Under the pieces are notes generated by a model, which saw only the letters and a program-made list of their open reading frames with translations, had not been told where the DNA came from and ran no database searches. Below are positions 52,510 to 61,537 of a stretch of 64,000 bases of DNA, one piece after another (position 1 is the stretch's first letter; the number at the start of each line of letters is the position of its first letter). Position numbers and translations under genes: made by a program. The DNA is from UBA7672 sp038326205. GTDB taxonomy: Bacteria > Pseudomonadota > Alphaproteobacteria > Caulobacterales > Hyphomonadaceae. The DNA lies in the NCBI GenBank assembly GCA_038326205.1, contig JBBQJV010000009.1:1-64000 (forward strand), read 5' to 3'.

Positions 52510-54342
52510 ATGGTCCTTCATCCCCAGAACATCCATCCAAAGATTGCCGAAGTCACCGCACGGGTCGAGGATCGCAGCCGCGATAGTCGCCGCGCCTATC
52601 TTGAGCGCATTGAAGCAGCGCGAAAGGCCGGCCCCGGCCGTCAGCATCTCTCCTGCGGCAATCTCGCCCACGCCTTCGCTGCATCGCCCCTGGGCGACAA
52701 GCTCACCATGCGGGGACGCGCGCCCAACATCGGCATCGTCACTAGCTACAACGACATGTTGAGCGCGCACCAGCCGTTCAAGGACTATCCCGATCTCATC
52801 AAGGACGCCGCGCGCAAGGTTGGCGCATCGGCGCAGGTCGCCGGCGGCACGCCCGCCATGTGCGATGGCGTAACGCAAGGCCAGCCCGGCATGGAGCTGT
52901 CTCTGTTCTCGCGCGACGTGATCGCACTTTCCACTGCCGTCGCTCTCACGCACGACGCTTTCGACGCAGGGCTGATGCTTGGCACATGCGACAAGATCGT
53001 GCCCGGTCTCGTCATCGGCGGGCTCAGCTTTGGCCATCTGCCCATCATTTTCTCGCCTGCCGGCCCGATGCCCTCCGGCATTAGCAACAAGGAGAAGGCG
53101 AAGGTCCGCGAACTGTTCGCCCTCGGACAGGTCACGCGCGAGCAATTGCTGGAGGCGGAAGCTGCGTCCTACCATACCGCGGGCACCTGCACTTTCTATG
53201 GCACGGCGAACTCCAACCAGATGATGATGGAGCTGATGGGCCTGCACCTGCCCGGCTCGGCCTTCGTCAATCCGGACACGCCCCTGCGCGAAGCGCTTGT
53301 GCGCGGCGGCGCTGAGCGTTGTGTCGAACTCGCAAAATCCGGCGAAGGTTTCATGGCCGAAATCGTCAGCGCCAAGTCCATCGTCAATGCCATCGTCGGC
53401 CTGATGGCGACGGGCGGCTCCACCAACCACGCTCTACACGTGCCCGCGATGGCGCAGGCAGCTGGCCTGATCGTAGACTGGGACGACTTCTCCGAAATTT
53501 CTTCTGTCGTCCCGCTGCTCGCGCGCATCTATCCGAACGGCTCGTCCGACATAAATCAGTTCCACGCCGCCGGCGGTATGGCCTTCCTGACGCGTGAGCT
53601 GCTCGACGCCGGCCTGCTTCACGCCGACACGAAGACGGTCGCGGGCGCAGGCCTTGCCGCCTACACGCAAGAACCGTGGCTGGACGCCGGCAAGCTTGCC
53701 TGGCGGCCGGGAGTCGAGAAATCGCTTGACGAAAATATCCTGCGGCCTGTCGCGTCGCCCTTCGAAATGGAGGGCGGGATCCGCCTGCTGACGGGCAATG
53801 TCGGGCGCGGCATTGTCAAAGTTTCCTCCGTGCCGAAAGACCGCCGCGTCATCGACGCTCCGGCCGCTGTTTTTTCGAGCCAGTCCGAATTCTCCGAAGC
53901 CTTCAAGGCCGGCAAGCTCGACCGTGATGTCATCGCCGTAGTACGCTTCCAGGGTCCACGCGCCAACGGCATGCCGGAATTGCATTCGTTGACGCCTGCT
54001 CTCACCGCGCTGCAGAACAAGGGCTTCCGCGTCGCCCTCGTTACGGACGGCCGCATGTCCGGCGCATCCGGCGCCGTCCCCGCAGCGATCCACGTCACAC
54101 CGGGCGCCGATCAGGATTCCCCCCTCGCCCGCATTCAGGACGGCGACCGCGTCATTCTCGACGCCGAACACGGCGCGCTGCAACTCATGGTCGATCCCGC
54201 GCTGCTCGCTCAGCGCCCCCGCGCCACTGCGCCGCCCGCCGGTCACAGTCATGGGCGGGATCTCTTCGCTCCCCTTCGCCATCTCGCCGGCGATGCGGAA
54301 GCCGGTGGCGGCATTTTCAACCCTGTTTGGATCTCGGTATGA
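52510..54342 (+). CDS. edd: Phosphogluconate dehydratase
   Basis: Protein of 610 residues from ATG 52510 with GAGG upstream. It converts 6-phosphogluconate to 2-keto-3-deoxy-6-phosphogluconate. IlvD/EDD family [Fe-S] Cys positions are visible in PAMCDGVTQGQPGMELS, LGTCDKIVPGLVIGG and HTAGTCTFYGTANSNQMMME; GRGIVKVSSVPKD and VTDGRMSGASGAVPAAIHVT follow. Its stop overlaps the eda start (ATGA at 54339-54342). Confidence 0.96.
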   Translation: MVLHPQNIHPKIAEVTARVEDRSRDSRRAYLERIEAARKAGPGRQHLSCGNLAHAFAASPLGDKLTMRGRAPNIGIVTSYNDMLSAHQPFKDYPDLIKDAARKVGASAQVAGGTPAMCDGVTQGQPGMELSLFSRDVIALSTAVALTHDAFDAGLMLGTCDKIVPGLVIGGLSFGHLPIIFSPAGPMPSGISNKEKAKVRELFALGQVTREQLLEAEAASYHTAGTCTFYGTANSNQMMMELMGLHLPGSAFVNPDTPLREALVRGGAERCVELAKSGEGFMAEIVSAKSIVNAIVGLMATGGSTNHALHVPAMAQAAGLIVDWDDFSEISSVVPLLARIYPNGSSDINQFHAAGGMAFLTRELLDAGLLHADTKTVAGAGLAAYTQEPWLDAGKLAWRPGVEKSLDENILRPVASPFEMEGGIRLLTGNVGRGIVKVSSVPKDRRVIDAPAAVFSSQSEFSEAFKAGKLDRDVIAVVRFQGPRANGMPELHSLTPALTALQNKGFRVALVTDGRMSGASGAVPAAIHVTPGADQDSPLARIQDGDRVILDAEHGALQLMVDPALLAQRPRATAPPAGHSHGRDLFAPLRHLAGDAEAGGGIFNPVWISV

Positions 54343-54983
54343 CAGCGATGACCGTCGACGAACTTATGGCCGTTCAATCTGTGATCCCCGTGATCACGAT
54401 CGAACGCGTTGATGACGCGATACCTCTCGCAACCGCGCTCTGCAGCGCAGGCCTCCGCGTCCTCGAAGTCACGCTGCGTACCGCCACCGCGCTCGACTGC
54501 ATTCGCGAGATGGCAAAGGTTCCCTGCGCCATCGTGGGCGCTGGCACCATTCTAAATGTGCGCGATGTCGAAGCTGCCGCATCCCATGGCGCCAGATTCA
54601 TCGTCACGCCTGGGCTATCCGAAGCAACCGTCAAGGCTTCTTTCCACGCAGGCCTCCCGATCCTGCCCGGCATCGCCACTGCGACCGAACTGATGGCGGG
54701 TCACGACCTCGGCCTCACCCGCTTCAAATTCTTCCCGGCTGAACAGGCTGGCGGCCGCGCTATGCTCGATGCGTTCCGTGGGCCGTTCGGCGCCGTAAAA
54801 TTTTGCCCCACCGGCGGTATCTCGCTGGAACTTGCGCGCGATTACTTGAAACGCCCGAACGTCGGATGCGTCGGCGGCGGCTGGGTCTGCCCGACCAAAC
54901 TAATCGATCAGAAAAAATGGGACGAGATCGGCGCGCTCGCCAGAGAAGCTGCGGCGCTGCCGCGAGGCCCCCAAAGCTGCTAG
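54339..54983 (+). CDS. eda: KDPG (2-keto-3-deoxy-6-phosphogluconate) aldolase
   Basis: Protein of 214 residues from ATG 54339, overlapping edd. It cleaves KDPG to pyruvate and glyceraldehyde-3-phosphate. Motifs: SVIPVITIERVDDAIPLATA, LRVLEVTLRTATALDCIREM (catalytic Glu), IVGAGTILNVRDV, FIVTPGLSEATVKA, TRFKFFPAEQAGG (Schiff-base Lys in FKFFPAE), VKFCPTGGISLELARDYL. Completes the Entner-Doudoroff set with zwf, pgl and edd. Its stop shares the ctag tetramer with the convergent membrane-protein gene. Confidence 0.96.
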   Translation: MTAMTVDELMAVQSVIPVITIERVDDAIPLATALCSAGLRVLEVTLRTATALDCIREMAKVPCAIVGAGTILNVRDVEAAASHGARFIVTPGLSEATVKASFHAGLPILPGIATATELMAGHDLGLTRFKFFPAEQAGGRAMLDAFRGPFGAVKFCPTGGISLELARDYLKRPNVGCVGGGWVCPTKLIDQKKWDEIGALAREAAALPRGPQSC

Positions 54984-55507
54984 CTGTCCGCCTGCATCTC
55001 GTCGCTGCGGGGCGGTCCGGCGACGATCAGCATGGTGATCTGCACGGTCAGCGCCATGCTGAGATAACCGATGGCCGCCATCACCTGTGGCATCGGGCCG
55101 GGGCCGAACGCCATCATGGTCGTGTTGGCCTCGAGCGCGCGGTCACGCAGCAGGCCGATGCCGACGAAGCCCGCGATGAACGTCACCGCGCCAACCCACT
55201 GCGATGATCGCATCATCCGCCACCCTATCAGGCTGGCCGTTCCGCCAAAAATGAAGGCGCACATAATGGAAAGCGTCAGGGTGACCATAAGGTCGGTACT
55301 TGATGGGTAGCTCCACCAGCCCATTCGTGCGGCTAGCGCATCCCAGCCAACACTGAACACCGCGGCAGTTACACAGCCAGCCAAAGCAGCTGCTCTCCTG
55401 CGTGATCCCGCGCGCGTCAACCAGACCGTCGCGATGAACACCAGAGGCGATGCCACACACAGAACAAGGAGAACTTCCGCTGTCACGCGCAGTATCCTTC
55501 TCCCCAC
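54980..55507 (-). CDS. Five-span membrane protein of unknown function
   Basis: Protein of 175 residues with hydrophobic spans at about 7-30, 38-58, 73-95, 102-120 and 142-163 (VTLTLSIMCAFIFGGTASLI, VGAVTFIAGFVGIGLLRD). A Trp-rich loop GWDALAARMGWWSYPSS lies between the second and third spans. There is no known motif. Convergent with eda, the two stops sharing ctag at 54980-54983. Confidence 0.6.
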   Translation of the reverse strand: MGRRILRVTAEVLLVLCVASPLVFIATVWLTRAGSRRRAAALAGCVTAAVFSVGWDALAARMGWWSYPSSTDLMVTLTLSIMCAFIFGGTASLIGWRMMRSSQWVGAVTFIAGFVGIGLLRDRALEANTTMMAFGPGPMPQVMAAIGYLSMALTVQITMLIVAGPPRSDEMQADS

Positions 55508-55605
55508 CCGGTTACTGTAGGCACACTTCCATCATGACGAAAGAGTAACCTTCGGGCTTCACTAAAAATCATCGCGCATTCGCGTGCCGCGCGATGTCCG
55601 TGGCG

Positions 55606-56679
55606 TCACTCGTCGGCTTGCTCGAAATACTTCGAGAGCCGCAGGCCCTGCCCCGCATACGTCGAGTACGAGCCTACCGCGCCATAAGGCACATCAGGCT
55701 TCGACGTCAGCTTCTCGAATACCAGTCGCCCGACTGGCTGTCCGTCTTCCAGGATGAACGGCACATCGCGCGAGCGCACTTCGAGCACGGCCTTGCCCTT
55801 GGAATGCGTCACGCCAAATCCCGGATCGAAAAAGCCGGCATAGTGCGCGCGAAACTCGCCCAGCTCCGGCGCGATCGGCGCCATCTCGGCGGCTTCATCG
55901 AGCGGAATGACGATCTTCTCTTTCGAGGCGAGAATGTAGAACTCACCCGGGTCCAGCACGATACGTCCATCGCGCGCCCGCACAGGCTCCCAGAAATCCT
56001 CCACGGCATGCGCACCAATCGCCGCGAGATCGATCACGCCCGAATGCCGCTTGGCGCGATAGCCAACAATGTCCGCTTTGGTCGGATGGAGGTCGAGGCT
56101 GAACGTCATGTCCCGCACGGCAGTCTGCACGCCGCGCCGCACGCGCAGTTGCAGAAGCCGATCCCCCGTCCGCGCCAGCACGGAGAAAGTGCGCGGTGAA
56201 ATCTCGGCATAGAGATCGCCCTGATATCCCAGCGGGATGCCATCGAACGCGCGCGCGCGGTCAGATACCGCACGCACGAACACGTCGATGCGGCCCGTCG
56301 AGCTCTTGGGATTTGCCGCCGCCGACAGATCCTTTGGAAGTTTCACTTTCTCAAGCAAAGGCACGAGATAAACGCAGCCTGTCTCCAGAACCGCTCCCTT
56401 GGAGAGGTCCAGCGTGTGCATCACAAGACTGTCGTCCAGCCTGTCGGCCACCACCTGCTTCCCCGGCAGAAAGCTCGCGCGAAGCCGGTACGCCACCTTG
56501 CCGAGCCGGAGATCAAGGCTCGCCGGCTGCACCTGATCTTCGAGAATGCCACCCTCGGCCGTGATGGCGCCGGCCATCACGATCTCTTTCAGTTCGCGAT
56601 CCGGCAGCACGCCCATCGCCGCCGTCTTGCGTTTCAAAAGCAACTTTGTCGCCGATTTTTTCACGATGGCTTTCGTCAT
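55606..56679 (-). CDS. dCTP deaminase-like protein (long alphaproteobacterial form)
   Basis: Protein of 357 residues from ATG 56679, set by the ATGA overlap with the upstream GST gene. It appears to hold two dUTPase-fold domains in tandem: the first with QPASLDLRLGKVAYRLRASF and AANPKSSTGRIDVFVRAVSD, the second with IVLDPGEFYILASKEKIVIP and AHYAGFFDPGFGVTHSKGKA, then RSRDVPFILEDGQPVGRLVF. The short canonical Dcd is about 190 residues, so this is about double length. It is annotated as 2'-deoxycytidine 5'-triphosphate deaminase in many Alphaproteobacteria. It would supply dUTP for dTMP synthesis. Confidence 0.87.
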   Translation of the reverse strand: MTKAIVKKSATKLLLKRKTAAMGVLPDRELKEIVMAGAITAEGGILEDQVQPASLDLRLGKVAYRLRASFLPGKQVVADRLDDSLVMHTLDLSKGAVLETGCVYLVPLLEKVKLPKDLSAAANPKSSTGRIDVFVRAVSDRARAFDGIPLGYQGDLYAEISPRTFSVLARTGDRLLQLRVRRGVQTAVRDMTFSLDLHPTKADIVGYRAKRHSGVIDLAAIGAHAVEDFWEPVRARDGRIVLDPGEFYILASKEKIVIPLDEAAEMAPIAPELGEFRAHYAGFFDPGFGVTHSKGKAVLEVRSRDVPFILEDGQPVGRLVFEKLTSKPDVPYGAVGSYSTYAGQGLRLSKYFEQADE

Positions 56680-57311
56680 TGCAGCGGCATCACCTTGAAG
56701 GGCTGCTGGATCTCCTGGAACACTGCCAGCGCCTCGCAGCGAGCGACATGCGCCGCCAGCATCGGCCATCCTTCAGCCAGGTCGAACAGTTGCGGATGTG
56801 CATCACCAAGGAAACGCAGCGCACACGCTGCTGCTACATCCGCATGGCCGATGCCCGACCCGAACCACCAATCCGTGGCATGCGAAATGCGGCTCGCCTC
56901 CAACTCACGCAGAGCCCCTGTGATCTGCGAGCAGCACCGCTCCACCCACGCCGCCGTCGAGCGATCATGGACCTTGGCTTCGTAGACCAGAGACACGGCC
57001 TTGTCTGCGAGACCTGTCGCCAGCGCACATACTTTCAGCGCCTCACGCCGCTCCTGTCCGCCCGCCGGCAGCATCGCCATACCCGGCGCTCCCATGTGGT
57101 CGAGCGCGTCGAGAATGGCAAAGCTCTCGATCAGCACCTCGCCGGTGTTCAGCACCAGCGCTGGCACGCGCATCAACGGATTCACCTCGCGCAGCTTTTC
57201 GGCATCTCCAAAAACCGACCACGACCGATGCTCGAATGCCAGGCCGTAGAGGCGCATCGCGATCGCAACGCGCCGCACAAACGGACTGTCATACTGGCCA
57301 ATGAGAATCAC
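56676..57311 (-). CDS. Glutathione S-transferase family protein
   Basis: Protein of 211 residues. The thioredoxin-like N-domain has MILIGQYDSPFVRRVAIAMR with Ser/Tyr near the glutathione site, LREVNPLMRVPALVLNTGEV (cis-Pro) and LIESFAILDALDHM (Glu-Ser glutathione grip). An all-helical C-domain follows (SGIGHADVAAACALRFLGDA, the N-cap region). First gene of a two-gene overlap operon with the dCTP deaminase-like gene. Substrate unknown. Confidence 0.88.
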   Translation of the reverse strand: MILIGQYDSPFVRRVAIAMRLYGLAFEHRSWSVFGDAEKLREVNPLMRVPALVLNTGEVLIESFAILDALDHMGAPGMAMLPAGGQERREALKVCALATGLADKAVSLVYEAKVHDRSTAAWVERCCSQITGALRELEASRISHATDWWFGSGIGHADVAAACALRFLGDAHPQLFDLAEGWPMLAAHVARCEALAVFQEIQQPFKVMPLQ

Positions 57312-57572
57312 GCTTGGTCTCCTGCGGCCTCATAAAGCATCTGAATAGATACGCGCGCAACGCCGACGCGATCGCAAGGCGCGGAAATTATACGAAAATG
57401 TCGCATCGTGATGGACGGAATGCCGCCTTTCAGATGGTATGCCGAAGGCGCATCTTTGTTGCGAATTCAGGGCAGGGCCGGGTTCGGCTCACCCTCGGAC
57501 GGTTGATGCAATTCATCCGGCCCCGCGCCTAACTTCGATCAGGCCCTGACCGCGTCAGGAAGGAGCTGAACA

Positions 57573-58970
57573 ATGGATTTCGACGCCCTGCTGCTGTCGC
57601 GACTGCAGTTCGCCTTCACTATTGGTTTCCACATCATATTCCCGGCCTTCACGATTGGCCTGGCGTCGTTCCTCGCCGTTCTGGAAGGACTGTGGCTCTA
57701 CACAAAGAAACCTGTCTTCCGGAATCTCTACCTCTTCTGGGTCAAGATCTTTGCGCTGTCATTCGGCATGGGGGTCGTCTCCGGCGTGGTGATGAGCTAC
57801 CAGTTCGGCACCAACTGGAGCGAGTTCTCTTCGCAGGTCGGCAGCGTCATCGGCCCACTCCTTGCGTATGAAGTGCTCACCGCTTTTTTCCTCGAAGCCT
57901 CCTTCCTTGGCATCATGCTGTTCGGCTGGAAGCGCGTCGGGCCAAAGCTACATTTCGCCGCCACCTGCACCGTCGCTTTCGGCACGCTGATAAGCACCTC
58001 GTGGATCCTCGCCGCCAACTCCTGGATGCAAACCCCGCAGGGATATGACTTCGCTGCTGACGGTACGATGATTGCGACCAACTTCATCGACGTCATTTTC
58101 ACCCCCTCATTCCCGACGCGGCTTGCTCACATGGTGCTCGCCGCCTTTCTAACGACCGCCATGGTTGTCGCCGGCGCCTCGGCTTTTGCGCTGCTGGTCA
58201 AGAGGGCAAAACCCGAAAGCCTCACCGCGCTGCGCATGGCCATCCTGATGATGGCCATCGTCGCCCCGCTCCAGCTCGTCGCCGGCCACGAAAGCGGCGT
58301 TGTCGCGCACGAATACCAGCCAGCAAAAGTTGCCGCCATGGAAGGCTGGTGGGTAACCAGGGCCCAGCAACCCACGCTCCTCTTCGGCTGGCCCGATCAG
58401 GATGCCGAAACCACCCACGCCGCCATCGGCATTCCCGGCATGGGCTCATGGTTCACCGTCGGAGACGCCAACGCCGTCGTGAAAGGTCTGGACGCTTTCA
58501 AGCCTGAAGACCGCCCGCCCGTCTGGATCACGTTTTGGGCCTTCCGCGTCATGGTCGGCATGGGCATCGCCATGGTCGGCCTCGGCATCTGGGGCGCTGT
58601 GGTGTGGATCACGAAACGCCTCGAACGCGCCACGCTTTATCAGAAGGCACTCGTGCTCGCCGCGCCTTCAGGCTTCATCGCGGTGCTCGCGGGATGGATT
58701 TCTGCTGAAGTCGGCCGCCAGCCTTGGGTCGTCTATGGCGTATTGCGCACTGCAGATGCTGTATCGCCCGTGCCTGCAGGATCCGTCGCAACTTCGCTGA
58801 TCTTCTTCATCGTCGTCTATGCAATCGTGTTCTCGGCTGGCGCGCTTTATATTCTCCGCCTCATGTCGAAAGGCCCCGACACTGAAGAACCGCAGCTGAA
58901 GGACGCCAACGAACCACCGGGCTCACCACTCGGCACAGGCGTCAAAAGCGCCGCAGTGAAGGAGGGCTGA
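57573..58970 (+). CDS. cydA: Cytochrome bd-type quinol oxidase subunit I (CioA type)
   Basis: Protein of 465 residues from ATG 57573 with GGAG upstream. It oxidises quinol and reduces O2 in the inner membrane. Axial haem ligands are expected in TIGFHIIFPAFTIG (His20), the His of TRLAHMVLAAFL and a later Met. The quinol-oxidation motif is GRQPWVVYGVLRT. The Q-loop (KVAAMEGWWVTRAQQPTLLF, WFTVGDANAVVKGLDAFKPE) is short, which marks the cyanide-insensitive CIO subfamily. cydB follows 3 bases later. Confidence 0.95.
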   Translation: MDFDALLLSRLQFAFTIGFHIIFPAFTIGLASFLAVLEGLWLYTKKPVFRNLYLFWVKIFALSFGMGVVSGVVMSYQFGTNWSEFSSQVGSVIGPLLAYEVLTAFFLEASFLGIMLFGWKRVGPKLHFAATCTVAFGTLISTSWILAANSWMQTPQGYDFAADGTMIATNFIDVIFTPSFPTRLAHMVLAAFLTTAMVVAGASAFALLVKRAKPESLTALRMAILMMAIVAPLQLVAGHESGVVAHEYQPAKVAAMEGWWVTRAQQPTLLFGWPDQDAETTHAAIGIPGMGSWFTVGDANAVVKGLDAFKPEDRPPVWITFWAFRVMVGMGIAMVGLGIWGAVVWITKRLERATLYQKALVLAAPSGFIAVLAGWISAEVGRQPWVVYGVLRTADAVSPVPAGSVATSLIFFIVVYAIVFSAGALYILRLMSKGPDTEEPQLKDANEPPGSPLGTGVKSAAVKEG

Positions 58971-58973
58971 CCC

Positions 58974-60002
58974 ATGCTCGGCAGCGAACTCTCCACCATC
59001 TGGGCCATCCTCATCGCCGTGGCGGTCTTGCTCTATGCCGCCCTCGACGGCTTCGATCTCGGCGTCGGCATCCTTTTCCCATTTGCCAAAGACGGCCACG
59101 AGCGCGACCAGATGCAGTCCGCCATCGCGCCCGTGTGGGATGGCAACGAGACATGGCTCGTCCTCGGCGGCGGCGGTCTCTTCGCGGCTTTCCCGAAGGC
59201 CTACGCCGCCCTGATGCCGGCGCTGTACCTTCCGATCTTCCTGATGCTGCTGGCGTTGATCTTCCGCGGCATCGCCTTCGAATTCCGCCACCACGGCCGC
59301 AAGACGGGCAAGCGCTGGTGGACCGTCGCTTTTGCCGGCGGTTCGATCACCGCAGCGATTGCACAAGGCCTCGTGCTTGGCGGCTTTATCCAGGGCGTGA
59401 ACGTCGTCGATGGCAAGTTCGTCGGCGGCCCGCTGGACTGGCTGACGCCTTTCTCGCTTCTTGTGGCCGCGGCCCTGACAATTGGCTACGCCCTGCTCGG
59501 CGGCGCCTGGCTTGTGTTCAAGACGCAGGGCGAGCTTTTCGAGCGCGCCCGTACCTGGGTCAAACGGCTCGCCATCCTTACCGCCCTCGCCATGGGCGCA
59601 GTCAGTCTCGCCACCCTCGGCGTCGACCAGCGCGTGACCTATCGCTGGGGCCTCACCATGACCAGCATCGACTGGCCAACCTTCATCCAGCTCGCGCCCC
59701 TTCCCCTTGTTTGCGGCTTGCTCTGCTTCCTGCTCTGGCGCGGCGCGGATCTCCGTCACCATGCGGCACCCTATCTCTACGCTGTCGGTCTGTTCGCGGT
59801 CGGCTATGTCGGCCTCGCCGTCAGCCTTTGGCCCTACATCGTTCCCTTCGCGATGACCCCGGCAGAAGCCGCTGCGGCCGACAACGCGTTGTCCTTCATG
59901 CTGTGGGGCGCCGCCCCCATGCTCCCGATCATTCTGGGCTACACCGCCTATGTGTACTGGCTCTTCCGCGCCAAGGTGACCGATGAAGCTACCGACCATT
60001 GA
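58974..60002 (+). CDS. cydB: Cytochrome bd-type quinol oxidase subunit II (CioB type)
   Basis: Protein of 342 residues. Opening LSTIWAILIAVAVLLYAALD, GFDLGVGILFPF, then VWDGNETWLVLGGGGLFAAF (the family signature) and about eight spans. Ends with ILGYTAYVYWLFRAKVTDEA. It partners CydA and holds the pseudo-repeat of the same fold. Its last 20 bases overlap a small third gene. Confidence 0.95.
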   Translation: MLGSELSTIWAILIAVAVLLYAALDGFDLGVGILFPFAKDGHERDQMQSAIAPVWDGNETWLVLGGGGLFAAFPKAYAALMPALYLPIFLMLLALIFRGIAFEFRHHGRKTGKRWWTVAFAGGSITAAIAQGLVLGGFIQGVNVVDGKFVGGPLDWLTPFSLLVAAALTIGYALLGGAWLVFKTQGELFERARTWVKRLAILTALAMGAVSLATLGVDQRVTYRWGLTMTSIDWPTFIQLAPLPLVCGLLCFLLWRGADLRHHAAPYLYAVGLFAVGYVGLAVSLWPYIVPFAMTPAEAAAADNALSFMLWGAAPMLPIILGYTAYVYWLFRAKVTDEATDH

Positions 60003-60132
60003 AGGCCCGCCAGAAGACGGCGAACCGACACACCCTTTAGGCAAGAAACTGATCTGGTTTGCAGTTCTGTGGATCGGCGGCGCGTCCACGGTCGCGGCCA
60101 TCGCCTATGCGCTTAGGGCGCTTATCCTTTAG
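59983..60132 (+). CDS. DUF2474/CydX-like small subunit of the bd oxidase
   Basis: A 49-residue protein from ATG 59983 to TAG 60130-60132, starting inside the end of cydB. A polar N-terminus (MKLPTIEGPPEDGEPTHPLG) leads into a single membrane helix (KKLIWFAVLWIGGASTVAAI, AYALRALIL). The W-F-x-x-L-W-x-x-G pattern fits DUF2474, the small protein found after cioAB operons, and is similar in kind to CydX, which stabilises the haems in bd oxidase. Overlap with cydB implies translational coupling. Confidence 0.82.
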   Translation: MKLPTIEGPPEDGEPTHPLGKKLIWFAVLWIGGASTVAAIAYALRALIL

Positions 60133-60199
60133 CTCCACTCTCTGGCGCCTCGGCCCGGCACCGCTTATAGGGCGGTCTCTCAACCGGAAGGCAGCCGCC

Positions 60200-61396
60200 A
60201 TGACTCAGGACAACAGCAAGGACAAATCCAAATCCTGGCGCCTGCAGACCATGATGGTGCGCGGCGGTCTCACGCGCTCGCAGTACGGCGAAACGTCTGA
60301 AGCCCTCTATCTCAGCTCCGGCTTTGTCTATGACAGCCCAGAGGAACAATCGGCGCGCATGGCCGGCGACAAGCCGGGCTACATCTATTCGCGATACGCA
60401 AACCCCACCGTCCGCATGTTCGAGGAACGCCTCGCCGCGCTCGAAGGCGCCGAAGATTGCCGCGCCACTGCCTCGGGCATGGCCGCGATCCACACTATGC
60501 TGGTCGCGCCAGTGAAGCCAGGCGATCGCATCGTCGCCCCGCGCGCGCTGTTCTCGTCCTGCATCTGGATCCTCAAGAACATCGTGCCGAAAATGGGCGT
60601 GGAGGTGACGTGGGTCGATGGCTCCGATCTTGCTGACTGGGAACGCGTCCTATCGAAGCCGTGCCGCCTCGTCCTGATAGAGACGCCATCCAACCCTATG
60701 CTCGACGCTGTCGATATTCGCGCCGTCGCCGACATGACGCACGCCGCCGGCGGCGAATTGATCGTCGACAACGTGTTTGCCTCGCCCATCCTGCAGCGCC
60801 CGCTGGAACTCGGCGCCGACTGGGTCGTCTATTCGACCACCAAGCACATGGATGGTCAGGGCCGCACGCTCGGCGGCGCCATCCTCGGCAAGAACAAGAA
60901 GATCGCGGACGACATCCAGCAATACTACCGCCACACCGGCCCCTCGATGTCGCCGTTCAATGCGTGGATCGTGCTGAAGGGTCTCGAAACGCTGGGTGTG
61001 CGCGTGCGTGCGATGAGCGCCAATGCCCGCACCATCGCGGATCGCCTCGCCAGCAATCCCAAGATCACCGCGGTTCGTTATCCCGGTCGCTCGGACCACC
61101 CGCACCACGACGTCCACGCCGCCCAAATGCCGGATGGTGGGGGGTCGCTGGTGTCTTTCTCGATCAAGGGCGGCAAGACCGCAGCCTACGCCATGCTTAA
61201 CAAGCTTGGCCTCGTCGATATCTCCAACAATCTCGGCGATTCCAAATCCCTAATCACCCACCCCTCCACCACCACCCACCGGACACTCACCGACCAGGAA
61301 CGCGCCGATATCGGGCTCGACGACAGCTGGGTGCGGCTCTCGGTCGGCCTTGAAGACCCGGACGACATCGCCGAGGACCTCGAACAGGCACTGTAA
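60200..61396 (+). CDS. metZ: O-succinylhomoserine (or O-acetylhomoserine) sulfhydrylase
   Basis: Protein of 398 residues from ATG 60200 with GGAAGG upstream. A PLP-dependent Cys/Met metabolism enzyme making homocysteine from an activated homoserine and sulfide. Motifs: SGFVYDSPEEQSARM, YIYSRYANPTVRMFEERLAA, ATASGMAAIHTMLVAPVKPG, LIETPSNPMLDAVDIRAVAD, ELIVDNVFASPILQRPLELG and the PLP Lys in VVYSTTKHMDGQGRTLGGAI. The choice of succinyl or acetyl donor cannot be fixed by eye. The MetZ sub-branch is inferred from motif flavour and alphaproteobacterial context. Confidence 0.92.
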   Translation: MTQDNSKDKSKSWRLQTMMVRGGLTRSQYGETSEALYLSSGFVYDSPEEQSARMAGDKPGYIYSRYANPTVRMFEERLAALEGAEDCRATASGMAAIHTMLVAPVKPGDRIVAPRALFSSCIWILKNIVPKMGVEVTWVDGSDLADWERVLSKPCRLVLIETPSNPMLDAVDIRAVADMTHAAGGELIVDNVFASPILQRPLELGADWVVYSTTKHMDGQGRTLGGAILGKNKKIADDIQQYYRHTGPSMSPFNAWIVLKGLETLGVRVRAMSANARTIADRLASNPKITAVRYPGRSDHPHHDVHAAQMPDGGGSLVSFSIKGGKTAAYAMLNKLGLVDISNNLGDSKSLITHPSTTTHRTLTDQERADIGLDDSWVRLSVGLEDPDDIAEDLEQAL

Positions 61397-61537
61397 AACC
61401 CGAATGGACGCTGGGAGGCTCAGCCCTTCTCATCCGTCTATTTAGTTGCATTTGCAACGTTAAGAGCCATACGACCTTCGTCACAAGTTTCGCGTGACTT
61501 CTCGCGCGGTGGGGACAAGTCAAAGGGACTGTTTGTC

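Noticed and set aside
52435..53430. Minus-strand open frame of 331 codons opposite edd.
   Set aside because: Antisense of a clear IlvD/EDD-family enzyme; no motifs of its own.
60133..60199. Possible SAM-II type riboswitch ahead of metZ.
   Set aside because: The 67-base gap lacks the conserved pseudoknot sequences; nothing beyond a ribosome-binding site was seen.
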